The notes under the pieces were generated by a model. That model searched no databases and had not been told where the DNA came from. It saw only the letters and a list, made by a program, of their open reading frames with translations. 56,488 nt of DNA, taken from assembly GCF_002088275.1 (NCBI RefSeq), contig NZ_AQQS01000038.1:1-56488 (forward strand). The letters run 5' to 3'. The translations under genes and the position numbers were made by a program. Shown piece by piece: positions 36,561 to 48,313 of this stretch. Source of the DNA: Aurantimonas sp. 22II-16-19i. GTDB lineage: Bacteria > Pseudomonadota > Alphaproteobacteria > Rhizobiales > Rhizobiaceae. The stretch's first letter is position 1. Each line of letters starts with the position of its first letter.

Positions 36561-37274
36561 ATGGTGGCGCAGAGTATCGCACAGCGAGAAGCACCGCGTA
36601 TCATGGTGGACCAGTCGTTCGAGGCGATCCTGGAAGGGGTCGTCGCCAAGCATGAAGACAGGGGCTGGCGGACCGTGTTCGGCCGGGCGTCGACCGGCGT
36701 GATGTCGGTGATCGGCATCCGGCGCGGGCCGAAGCTGGCCGGAAGCGTCGCCAGCGCGGCCGCCGCGCGGGCGGCCTATGAGGACCTGCCGGACGAGGAC
36801 GACTTCTCCGATTTCGATCCGCCGGCGCCGGCATCCGCGAAGGCACCGGCATCGGCGAAGGCACCGGAGCCGCCGCGCCGGCCGCAGCCGGAAAGGCCGG
36901 CCAGCCGGGAGGAGGCGGCCGAGCCCCCCCGTCAGCCCCGGCCGGGCGGGCGGGCTCAGGATCCGGGACCGACGGAAGCCACGAAGGGTTCGGCGGCCGA
37001 GGCGAAGGCGGCCTATGCCAAGGACCGCGAGGACGCGCCGCCGCCGCCGCCGGGCGCACCGAGCACGGACCCCTACGAGATCGCCCGGGAGTTGAATATC
37101 CTGACCGCCAGTTCGGTGAAGGACCTCCTCGACGCGCGCCGCAACTTCGCCCGCAAGAATCACCCCGACCGCATGCCGATGCTCTACCGCGCCCAGGCGA
37201 CGATCAGGATGCAGGTCGCCAACCGGCTCGTCGACGACGCCGTCGCCAGGATCAGCGGCCAGGGGCGGCGATAG
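36561..37274 (+). CDS. J-domain-like protein with disordered linker
   Basis: A 237-residue protein. The N-terminal 75 residues are a small folded part (FEAILEGVVAKHEDRGWRTV). Then comes a long Pro/Ala/Glu-rich linker (residues about 80-165) made of KAPASAKAPEPP-like repeats. The C-terminus, SVKDLLDARRNFARKNHPDR and onward, carries the HPD tripeptide of J-domains between two helices. Proteins of this kind could stimulate an Hsp70. The start could also be the ATG at 36603. The gene lies 138 bases before ureD on the same strand; a functional link is not supported. Confidence 0.65.
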   Translation: MVAQSIAQREAPRIMVDQSFEAILEGVVAKHEDRGWRTVFGRASTGVMSVIGIRRGPKLAGSVASAAAARAAYEDLPDEDDFSDFDPPAPASAKAPASAKAPEPPRRPQPERPASREEAAEPPRQPRPGGRAQDPGPTEATKGSAAEAKAAYAKDREDAPPPPPGAPSTDPYEIARELNILTASSVKDLLDARRNFARKNHPDRMPMLYRAQATIRMQVANRLVDDAVARISGQGRR

Positions 37275-37412
37275 GAGAGGGCGCTTCGGTTCGCTCTTCC
37301 GGGACGCTTTCCATCGCCCGGGCCGCTGGATAGATTGCCGGCACGCAGGAAGGCCGTCTCCGCTCAGGAAGTCGGCCGGCCGCAACGACGATCCTTGGGA
37401 CATCATGCGCTC

Positions 37413-38276
37413 ATGAATGACGGCAATCCCGGCCCCGTCTGCGGCCTCGCCGCCGCTTCGGGCGCAGAGCCGGTAGCGCCGCAACGTCTGCAGCGCGCCG
37501 AAGGGCGCCTCGAGCTGAAGGTCAAGCTTGCGGACGGCCGGACGAGGCTTGCGGATCTTCATCAGGCCGGCTGCCTGAAACTGCGCTTTCCCAGGGTCGC
37601 CGGCGTGACCAGCGAAGCCGTGCTGATCAACACCTCCGGCGGGCTGACCGGCGGCGACCGGCTGGACCAGGGCTTTGCCGTCGGTGCGGGCGCGAGCCTC
37701 TCCGTCACCACCCAGGCCTGCGAGCGGATCTACCGGGCGAGCTCTGACGAGGCGAGGGTGACGACGCGGCTGAGGGTGGGCGAGGGCGGCTTTCTCGCCT
37801 GGCTGCCGCAGGAGACGATCCTCTTCGACGAGGGTGCCCTGTCCCGCCGGCTGGACCTCGATGCGGCGACTGACGCCGGCTTCGTCATCTCCGAAAGCGT
37901 CATTCTCGGCCGCGAGATGATGGGCGAGGACGTGGCCAACGGCTCCTTCCGCGAGAGCTGGCGCATCCGCGTCGGCGGCAGACTGATCTTCGCCGAGGAG
38001 ACGCGCCTCGACGGTGCGATCGCCGAACAGACCCGAGCCGCGGCTTCCCTTGCCGGCAACCGCGCCTTCGCCACCCTCGTCGCGCGCCGCGAGGCGCCCG
38101 AGACCCTGATCGAAGACCTGCGCACGGTGATCGGCGAGGCCGGCGGCGCCAGCCTCGTCGACGGGTTGATCGTCGCGCGCATCGTCGCCCCCTCCGGCTA
38201 TCTCCTGCGGCGGCGGCTGGTTCCGGCCATCGCGGCACTGGCAAAGACCGCCGTCCCGCGGATATGGTCGCTCTGA
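37413..38276 (+). CDS. ureD: urease accessory protein UreD
   Basis: A 287-residue accessory protein that, with UreF and UreG, helps load nickel into urease apoprotein. Recognised by [33 protein letters not shown], the [12 protein letters not shown] segment, [13 protein letters not shown] and [11 protein letters not shown]. All are standard UreD blocks in the correct order. The ATG at 37413 gives normal length. ureA follows 28 bases later, so the two form an operon, but the other urease genes are missing nearby. Confidence 0.93.
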   Translation: MNDGNPGPVCGLAAASGAEPVAPQRLQRAEGRLELKVKLADGRTRLADLHQAGCLKLRFPRVAGVTSEAVLINTSGGLTGGDRLDQGFAVGAGASLSVTTQACERIYRASSDEARVTTRLRVGEGGFLAWLPQETILFDEGALSRRLDLDAATDAGFVISESVILGREMMGEDVANGSFRESWRIRVGGRLIFAEETRLDGAIAEQTRAAASLAGNRAFATLVARREAPETLIEDLRTVIGEAGGASLVDGLIVARIVAPSGYLLRRRLVPAIAALAKTAVPRIWSL

Positions 38277-38304
38277 CGCTCCGACCATCCTCAAGGAAGC
38301 CAAG

Positions 38305-38607
38305 ATGCAGCTCACCCCCCGCGAAAAGGACAAGCTCCTCGTCTCCATGGCGGCCGTCGTCGCCCGCAAGCGACTGGAGCGCGGCGTCAAGCTCAACCAT
38401 CCCGAAGCCATCGCCCTGATCACCGACTTCGTCGTCGAGGGCGCGAGGGACGGCCGCAGCGTCGCCGATCTGATGGAGGCGGGGGCAAGGGTGATCAGCC
38501 GGGACCAGGTGATGGAAGGCATCGCCGAGATGATCCATGACGTCCAGGTCGAGGCGACCTTTCCGGACGGCACGAAGCTGGTGACGGTGCACGAACCGAT
38601 CCGCTGA
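38305..38607 (+). CDS. ureA: urease subunit gamma
   Basis: A 100-residue gamma subunit of urease, the smallest of the three structural chains. It is complete from [20 protein letters not shown] through [20 protein letters not shown] and [25 protein letters not shown] lies seven bases before the ATG. In rhizobia ureB and ureC should follow; here the next gene, 128 bases on, is an unrelated MarR-GNAT fusion. The protein itself looks intact and normal. Confidence 0.95.
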   Translation: MQLTPREKDKLLVSMAAVVARKRLERGVKLNHPEAIALITDFVVEGARDGRSVADLMEAGARVISRDQVMEGIAEMIHDVQVEATFPDGTKLVTVHEPIR

Positions 38608-38716
38608 GAAAGAGCGGAGCGGGCGGCCGGAGCGGACGACTGGAGGCGCAACGCGTTCGGCACGACCGGACGGGCTCCTCTCCACCAGCGCGATTTCGCT
38701 TGCCGGGACGATTTGT

Positions 38717-38730
38717 CTGACTTAAGTCAG
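38717..38730. promoter_or_regulatory. palindromic operator before the MarR-GNAT gene
   Basis: CTGACTTAAGTCAG is a perfect 14-bp palindrome that ends five bases before the ATG at 38736. It occupies the place where a ribosome binding site would be. It is a likely autoregulatory site for the MarR domain encoded just downstream. Confidence 0.6.
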
Positions 38731-38735
38731 CTATC

Positions 38736-39611
38736 ATGCATCTCGACCCGACCTCCCGCTTTCGCCGTTTCGCCCGCGCCGTCGTTACCGAGGTCGGCGC
38801 GCTCGATCAGTCCTTTCTCGGGCGCGGCCGACCGCTCGGCGTCGCCCGGGTGCTCAATGCCATCGGCCACGGCAAGTGCGACGTCGGCGAGATCCGCGCC
38901 TATCTCGATCTCGATTCGGGGCTGGTCAGCCGGCTGTTGCGCGGCCTCGAAGAGGAAGGGCTGGTCGCAACGACGCCGCATCCGGGCGACGGAAGGCGGC
39001 GGGTCGTCGCCCTGACCCCGGCGGGCGAAGCCGAATTCGCCGCTTATGAGGCGTTGTCGAACCAGCGGGCGGAGCGGGCGCTCGCGCGTCACGCCAACCC
39101 GGACGCCCTCTTGGCGGCGATGGATCTTGTCGCCTCGGCTTTCGGCCGCGACCAGATCGAATTGCGGGAGATGGATCCGCGATCGGCGGTCGCCCGCCAT
39201 TGCCTCGGCGAATATTACGCCGAACTCGGCCGGCGCTTCGACCGCGGCTTCGACGTGACGCTCTCCGCCGACCCAGACGCCGAGACCATGGTGCGCCCGC
39301 GCGGCGCCTTCCTCGTCGCCTTCTCCGACGACATGCCGGTCGGCTGCGTCGGGCTGAAGGGAACATGCCCTGAATACGCCGAGGTGAAGCGGCTCTGGGT
39401 GGCGCCCTCGGCACGCGGCCTGGGGCTGGCCTGGAAGATCATGGACCGGGTCGAAGCGCTCGCCCGGGAGCTCGGCATCCCGCTCCTGAGGCTCGACACC
39501 AACAAGGCGCTCCCCGAGGCGATCGCCATGTATCGCAAGTCCGGCTGGACCGAGATCGACCGGTTCAACGACGATCCCTATCCGGACTTCTTCTTCGAGA
39601 AGCGGCTGTAG
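38736..39611 (+). CDS. MarR-GNAT fusion: transcriptional regulator with acetyltransferase domain
   Basis: A 291-residue two-domain protein. Residues 1-140 are a MarR winged helix (HGKCDVGEIRAYLDLDSGLV, SRLLRGLEEEGLV, wing HPGDGRRRVVALTPAGEAEF). Residues about 150-291 are a GNAT acetyltransferase (FLVAFSDDMPVGCVGLKG, VKRLWVAPSARGLGLAWKIM with the acetyl-CoA loop, LDTNKALPEAIAMYRKSGW). Fusions of this type are widespread in proteobacteria; the acetylated substrate is unknown. No ribosome binding site is visible. The operator palindrome sits directly before the ATG, suggesting a very short or absent leader. Confidence 0.88.
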   Translation: MHLDPTSRFRRFARAVVTEVGALDQSFLGRGRPLGVARVLNAIGHGKCDVGEIRAYLDLDSGLVSRLLRGLEEEGLVATTPHPGDGRRRVVALTPAGEAEFAAYEALSNQRAERALARHANPDALLAAMDLVASAFGRDQIELREMDPRSAVARHCLGEYYAELGRRFDRGFDVTLSADPDAETMVRPRGAFLVAFSDDMPVGCVGLKGTCPEYAEVKRLWVAPSARGLGLAWKIMDRVEALARELGIPLLRLDTNKALPEAIAMYRKSGWTEIDRFNDDPYPDFFFEKRL

Positions 39612-39696
39612 CGCGGGCGCCGCAGGAACGGCCGTTCCGACTTCGGCGTTGAGCTTCGTGGTCCGCCCGGGCGCGGACGCTGGAGGGAGAGGGCCC

Positions 39697-40104
39697 ATGT
39701 CGCTGAACCGTTTCGTCGAGGCCCAGGCACCGGTCTATCACCGGGCGCTGGCCGAGCTTCAGGCCGGCAACAAGCAGAGCCACTGGATGTGGTTCGTCTT
39801 CCCGCAGATCGCCGGGCTCGGCTCCTCGCCGATGGCACAGCGCTACGCGATCCAGTCGCTGGACGAGGCGAAGGACTATCTCGCCCACGAGCTTCTCGGC
39901 CGACGCCTGGCCGAATGCACCGCCGCCGTCCTCGCCCACCCCGACAGCACCGTCCATGCGATCTTCGGCTCGCCGGACGACATGAAGTTCCACTCCTCGA
40001 TGACGCTGTTTCACCGCGCCGATCCGAGAGACGAGCTCTTCGGGCAGGCGCTTGAAGTGTTTTTCGATGGTGAGGAAGACAAGGCGACACTGTCGCGGAT
40101 CTGA
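39697..40104 (+). CDS. DUF1810 family protein
   Basis: A 135-residue cytoplasmic protein. The whole chain follows the DUF1810 pattern: LNRFVEAQAPVYHRALAELQ, GNKQSHWMWFVFPQIAGLG, YAIQSLDEAKDYLAH, and a later DDMKFHSSMTLFH. The function of the family is not established. GGAGGGAGAGGG precedes the ATG at 39697. The gene is followed within about ten bases by the long inverted repeat. Confidence 0.88.
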   Translation: MSLNRFVEAQAPVYHRALAELQAGNKQSHWMWFVFPQIAGLGSSPMAQRYAIQSLDEAKDYLAHELLGRRLAECTAAVLAHPDSTVHAIFGSPDDMKFHSSMTLFHRADPRDELFGQALEVFFDGEEDKATLSRI

Positions 40105-40114
40105 GCGCTGCCCT

Positions 40115-40292
40115 CGCAGTCGCCCTCATCCTGAGGTTCGAGCCGAGCGAAGCTCGGGGAGCCTCGAAGGGCGAGGGCGTGGCTCCACGGTGACGAGGCG
40201 TTTTGCACCAGGCGGGAAGGCGGGTGCCGGGCGCCCCTCGCCCTTCGAGGCTCGCTCCGCTCGCACCTCAGGATCAGGGGCGACTGCGGCGA
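40115..40292. repeat. long imperfect inverted repeat (REP/MITE-like)
   Basis: The left arm (about 40115-40177, opening CGCAGTCGCCCTCATCCTGA) and the right arm (about 40234-40290) are near-exact complements for roughly 55 bases, separated by about 55 bases. Both arms contain CATCCTGAGGT-like and GCCTCGAAGGGCGAGGG strings, typical of dispersed intergenic repeats of Rhizobiales. It has no coding capacity. It separates DUF1810 from metH and may end transcription there. Confidence 0.75.
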
Positions 40293-40374
40293 CCCGCCAG
40301 CCGCGCTCACCGGGACGGTGCACCTCGCCATCGGCAGGAGCGGCGTTTGCAACGCCGATCTCCCGGTCGATTTG

Positions 40375-40397
40375 TTGACATAAGAATATCTTTATGT
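40375..40397 (+). promoter_or_regulatory. metH promoter -35 and palindromic operator
   Basis: TTGACA (40375-40380) overlaps the palindrome CATAAGAATATCTTTATG (40379-40396). The right half ATCTTTATG is a perfect complement of CATAAAGAT, and the left half differs at two positions. Such ATAAAGATATCTTTAT-like sites occur before methionine-cycle genes in alphaproteobacteria, probably for an ArsR-type repressor; the naming of the regulator is from memory. The ribosome binding site AAGGA is at about 40417. Confidence 0.5.
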
Positions 40398-40433
40398 GAT
40401 GTGGACGGCGACCCAGAAGGATAAGCGACGCTC

Positions 40434-44231
<3,798 letters not shown>

Positions 44232-44250
44232 GACCGTCGCCAGCTCACGC

Positions 44251-44281
44251 GACGGAGCCGTCGACGACGAACGGCTCCGTC
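44251..44281. terminator. hairpin after metH
   Basis: GACGGAGCCGT (44251-44261) and ACGGCTCCGTC (44271-44281) form a perfect 11-bp stem with a 9-base loop, 20 bases after the metH stop. No T-run follows, so it is a weak or Rho-assisted terminator. Confidence 0.55.
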
Positions 44282-44507
44282 CGACCATCTCCTGGCCGCA
44301 GGACGGCCGAGGCCTATGCTCAAAGTCGTTCGGTGCGGGCGGCCGCATCCCGGCCCGCATAGAAGTCCCCGTCGCCGCGATAGCCGATGCGAATCGCAAC
44401 GGCCGGACATGGCTCGGCCGTTTCGATTTCGTGCCGATAAGTCCATGCGATTCAAGCGCTTATATGCATCACAGGGATGTTACCAAACCGATGTAGGCAG
44501 CCTCGCT

Positions 44508-44525
44508 GACTGTTCGAACACAGTC
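44508..44525. promoter_or_regulatory. palindrome before the phosphatase-autotransporter gene
   Basis: GACTGTTCGAACACAGTC is an inverted repeat (arms GACTGT/ACAGTC around TTCGAA) that ends just before the ribosome binding site AGGGG (44531). It may be an operator or an RNA hairpin that controls translation. I do not see a clear Pho box in 44282-44507. Confidence 0.4.
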
Positions 44526-44542
44526 TATTGAGGGGATCTGCA

Positions 44543-47500
44543 TTGTCTGACATCGAAAAGCTCAAAGTCTCGACGGCGCTCGCCGTCCTGCTCACCGCCT
44601 GTCCTTCCATCGCCCTGGCGCAGGAAGCCTATCTGAACAAGGACGTCCCGGCCTTCATGGACACGGGATACTCCAACGAACGCAACGACCCGCGCTATGC
44701 GACCGCGGAAACCAACGCAGCGGTCAGGCTGCTGAGCGGTTTCCTGCAGATCTGGCAGCCGCGCACGCCCTATGTCGATGCCGACAACGCCATCGACGCC
44801 GGCTACGGATATCCCGCCGTCCCGAGGACCGACTGGGATGGCATTCCCGGCAGCGCGACGGACGGCAAGGTCCTGAACCAGGCCGTGCACGACTACAACA
44901 TCCAGTACGTCATCGATGTTACCCGGAACCGCACCGCCCAGGAAGCCGAGGACGCCTATCTGGATGACCGCCGGGCCAAGGGCTACAGCGTCCTGACCGG
45001 CCTCGGGCCGCTCCAGGAAGCCTGGGTCAAGGGCAGCAAGCAGTACACGACGATCCTCGGCGTCGCCGACGATGCCACCACCGTCAAGTATGACGACGAG
45101 GGCAACAACAACGGCGCCGGCTGGTGGGAAGGCAACGAGGATCTCGGCATCGCCGTCGAGCTGGTCGGCCGGATGGGCTACCACGCCTCGACCGAGCCCT
45201 CGAAGCGCTATTTCAAATATGCCCGCCCCTGGCGCTGGTCGGACGAGGTTTCCGTCGTGCCGACGCTGGAGCCCGCCAAGAGCTCGACGCCGGTCAAGGA
45301 CGGCGGCTTCCCGAGCGGTCACACGGCCGAAGCCTGGCGCGATTCGCTCGCCCTTGCCTACATGGTGCCGCAGCGCTTCCAGGAGCTGGTGACGCGCGCC
45401 GTGTCGATGGGCGACAGTCGCATTCTCGCCGGCATGCACTCCCCGCTCGACGTCATCGGCGGCCGCATGCTGGGCATCGCCTCCGTCGTCTACAACCTCA
45501 ACCGCGAGAATGGCGACGACGGCTTCAACTGGCAGGACCTGAAGCACGACGCCTACGAGCAGGCCCAGGCCTGGCTGATGAAGGAGACCGATTCCGCGAC
45601 GGCGGCCGATCTCTATGTCGCCGCCCATGACGGGGACCTGTCGGTCGATCGCTTCGCCGACCGCGAGGCCAACGCCGCCTATGTCGCCGAGCGCCTCACC
45701 TACGGCTTCGCGCCGATCGGCGCCACCGACCAGCCGATGCACGTTCCGAAGGGCGCCGAAGTCCTTCTGGAAACCCGCATGCCCTATCTGACGGCGGACC
45801 AGCGGCGCGCGGTCCTGGCGACGACCGGCCTGCCTTCGGGACTGCCGGTGATGGACGATCCGGAAGGCTACGGCCGTCTCAACCTGTTCGCCGCGGCCGA
45901 CGGCTACGGCGCCTTCTGGGAAGACGTCACCGTCACCATGGACAAGGAGCTCGACGGCTTCAACGCCTTCGATGCCTGGCGCAACGACATCAGCGGCGCC
46001 GGCAAGCTGACCAAGGACGGCACCGGCACGCTGATGCTGACCGGCCTCAACACCTATACCGGCGGCACCCACGTTGCCGGCGGCATGCTGGTCGGCACCA
46101 ACGGCCAGGCCTTCGGCACCGGCGATATCGAGGTCGATGCGGACGGTGAGCTGGTGGTCAACACCCTCGTCGACAGCACGATGGCCAACGACGTCTCCGG
46201 CACCGGCAGCTTCGACAAGCGCGGCACCGGCAACCTCCTCTATACCGGCGACGGCTCGGGCTTCACCGGCACGACGCTGGTCAGCGGCGGACGCTTCTCC
46301 GTCGACGGTTCCTGGGGCGGGGCGCTCGAGATCGAAAGCGCTGGCATCCTCGGCGGCATCGGCACTGTCGGCAGCGTGACGCTGAAGGACGGCAGCCGTC
46401 TGGCACCCGGCAAGTCGATCGGCACGCTCACCGTCAATGGTGACCTGACGCTCGCCTCCGGTTCCACCTACGACCTCGAACTCGCCAGCAATGGCAGCTC
46501 CGACCGCACCATCGTCAGCGGCACAGCCGCGATCGACGGCGCGACGGTCAACGCCATCGCCCTCGACAAGACGGTGAGCTATGCGGCGGGACAGAGCTAT
46601 ACGTTCCTGACCGCGGGCAACGTGACCGGCGAGTTCGGCAGCCTGCTGATCGACTCCGCCTTCATCGACTCCAAGCTCTTCTACACCGCGACCGACGTGA
46701 CGCTGCGCCTGTCCACCTGGGGCGGCAAGGCCTTCACCACGGCGGCGCAGACCGCCAACCAGCGCGCCGCAGCCGCAGGGCTCGACGCGCTCGACCAGAC
46801 GGCGGGATCGGCCAGCCTCGCCCTCTACAATGCCGTTCTGTTCATGAATGAGGCCGATGCCCGCGACGCCTTCGACCAGGTCTCGGGCGAGTTGCACGGC
46901 AGCGTCCAGTCGGCGCTGCTCTCCAATTCCCGGATCGTCAGCGACACGGTTCTCGACCGCATGAGCGCCGGCAATACCGGGATCTGGACCTCGGGCTACG
47001 GCGCCTTCGGCCAGTTCGACGGCAACGACAACACCGCGTCCTACGACCTGAACGGCGGCGGCGTCTTCTTCGGCGGCGACGGCTATGTGGCGGACAACCT
47101 GCTTCTCGGCCTGATGACCGGCTGGGGACGCTCGTCCCTCGACAGCGACGGCAATGCCGGCTCGGCCGACATCGACAGCTACCATGTCGGCATATACGGC
47201 CGCACCGGTCTCGGTGGAGTTTCGGTGAAGGCGGGCGCGGCCTACAGCTTCAGCCAGGTCGATACGGAGCGCTCGCTCAACTTCGGCGGCTTCTCCGACA
47301 AGCTTGAGGCCGACTACGATGCCGGCGTGACGCAGTTCTTCGGCGAGGCCAGCTACAGCCTGGCATTGAGCGAGACCTCGGAGCTGGCGCCCTTCGTCAA
47401 TCTGTCCCATGCGATCGTGTCGACGGACGACTTCTCCGAAACCGGCGGCGCCGCAGCGCTCTCGGGCGAAGATGGGGACGCTCAGGCCACCTTCACCACG

Positions 47501-47797
47501 GTGGGCCTCAGGGCATCGGGGGATTTCAATCTCGCAGGGACGGCGCTGACCGTCGACGCCATGGCCGGCTGGCGGCATGCCTTCGGCGATCTCGAGCCGG
47601 AGGCCCGGATGACGCTTTCCAATGGGGGCAGCTTCACCGTCGAGGGCGCTCCGATCGGCCGCGATGCCGCGAAGGTCTCCGTCGGCGTCGGCATGAAGCT
47701 CAGCGACAGCGCAGACTTCGGCGTGTCCTATCACGGCGAGTTCTCCGGCGACGCGTCGGAAAGCAAGGCGCGGGCGGACTTCACCTTCCGCTTCTGA
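44543..47797 (+). CDS. PAP2-type acid phosphatase fused to an autotransporter
   Basis: A surface protein of about 1084 residues. The signal peptide STALAVLLTACPSIALAQEA is at residues 9-30. The phosphatase domain is at about 30-440. It has the PAP2 motifs DGGFPSGHTAEAW (about 252-264) and MGDSRILAGMHSPLDVIGGR (Arg and His that form and hydrolyse the phospho-enzyme). Next come autotransporter strand repeats (LTKDGTGTLMLTGLNTYTGG; FDKRGTGNLLYTGDGSGFTG) over about 485-610. The last 270 residues are the autotransporter barrel (GIWTSGYGAFGQFDGND) ending in FTFRF. It should display the phosphatase outside the cell. The TTG at 44543 follows AGGGG; a TTG at 44528 is less likely. Confidence 0.87.
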   Translation: MSDIEKLKVSTALAVLLTACPSIALAQEAYLNKDVPAFMDTGYSNERNDPRYATAETNAAVRLLSGFLQIWQPRTPYVDADNAIDAGYGYPAVPRTDWDGIPGSATDGKVLNQAVHDYNIQYVIDVTRNRTAQEAEDAYLDDRRAKGYSVLTGLGPLQEAWVKGSKQYTTILGVADDATTVKYDDEGNNNGAGWWEGNEDLGIAVELVGRMGYHASTEPSKRYFKYARPWRWSDEVSVVPTLEPAKSSTPVKDGGFPSGHTAEAWRDSLALAYMVPQRFQELVTRAVSMGDSRILAGMHSPLDVIGGRMLGIASVVYNLNRENGDDGFNWQDLKHDAYEQAQAWLMKETDSATAADLYVAAHDGDLSVDRFADREANAAYVAERLTYGFAPIGATDQPMHVPKGAEVLLETRMPYLTADQRRAVLATTGLPSGLPVMDDPEGYGRLNLFAAADGYGAFWEDVTVTMDKELDGFNAFDAWRNDISGAGKLTKDGTGTLMLTGLNTYTGGTHVAGGMLVGTNGQAFGTGDIEVDADGELVVNTLVDSTMANDVSGTGSFDKRGTGNLLYTGDGSGFTGTTLVSGGRFSVDGSWGGALEIESAGILGGIGTVGSVTLKDGSRLAPGKSIGTLTVNGDLTLASGSTYDLELASNGSSDRTIVSGTAAIDGATVNAIALDKTVSYAAGQSYTFLTAGNVTGEFGSLLIDSAFIDSKLFYTATDVTLRLSTWGGKAFTTAAQTANQRAAAAGLDALDQTAGSASLALYNAVLFMNEADARDAFDQVSGELHGSVQSALLSNSRIVSDTVLDRMSAGNTGIWTSGYGAFGQFDGNDNTASYDLNGGGVFFGGDGYVADNLLLGLMTGWGRSSLDSDGNAGSADIDSYHVGIYGRTGLGGVSVKAGAAYSFSQVDTERSLNFGGFSDKLEADYDAGVTQFFGEASYSLALSETSELAPFVNLSHAIVSTDDFSETGGAAALSGEDGDAQATFTTVGLRASGDFNLAGTALTVDAMAGWRHAFGDLEPEARMTLSNGGSFTVEGAPIGRDAAKVSVGVGMKLSDSADFGVSYHGEFSGDASESKARADFTFRF

Positions 47798-47810
47798 TCG
47801 AGCCTGCGGC

Positions 47811-47843
47811 GAGGATCCCGGGGCAGCGTGCTCCGGGATCCTC
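47811..47843. terminator. hairpin after the phosphatase-autotransporter gene
   Basis: GAGGATCCCGG (47811-47821) and CCGGGATCCTC (47833-47843) form a perfect 11-bp stem with an 11-base loop, starting 14 bases after the stop codon. A short T-run (ACGTTT) follows. Confidence 0.65.
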
Positions 47844-48313
47844 CACGTTTCGGCCGGTCGGCGCACTGCCGGCCGGCTGCCTTCGACCTGGCCGGGCAGT
47901 GCGCCCCGTGACGCCTGCGGCACGGGCCGCCAGACCCTGCAGCGAGGGGCGAGTTGCCATCGACGGCGCTGCGCCGGTCGTTTTGGTCTGGCGCGGGCGC
48001 ATCTCCCGACACGGCGCCGATGCTGCGGCATGCGAGGCGAGCGGCTTTTCGAGGTCGTGCCGGTGCCTGCGGATCGCCGTTGCGAGCGCAGCTGGTCCAT
48101 TTTTCCATGCCGGAGGGTTTTTTTGAAACGGCAGACGCTGCGGTTTCGCGCCGCAGCAACTATGTTCTGCCGGATTGACCGCACCCTGGCATCGCAATCA
48201 TACAGCCGGGAGAATTCGGCGCGGCCGCCATCTAGGGATGGCAGGGGCCGCAAGCCGCTGCGTGAGGCGGCGGAGCCGCGCGGCAGATGACGACGATGAG
48301 AGAGGCATTTGGC
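47844..48313. other. intergenic with possible fpr promoter
   Basis: No gene seen. TTGACC (48175-48180) and TCATAC (48198-48203) are 17 bases apart and could be the fpr promoter. A perfect 7-bp hairpin GCTGCGG/CCGCAGC is at 48137-48157. A run of seven T near 48119-48125 stands out from the GC-rich sequence. Confidence 0.4.

Noticed and set aside
38608-38735. Remnant of ureB after ureA
   Set aside because: The 128 bases do not translate into UreB-like sequence in any frame that I could read.
40293-40433. SAM-II or cobalamin riboswitch before metH
   Set aside because: The leader is short and shows neither the SAM-II core nor a B12 box. The palindrome at 40379 points to a DNA-binding regulator instead.
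44525-48253. Minus-strand open frame of 1242 codons antisense to the phosphatase-autotransporter gene
   Set aside because: Covers a gene with signal peptide, catalytic motifs and barrel on the other strand. The antisense product has no fold and no start site.
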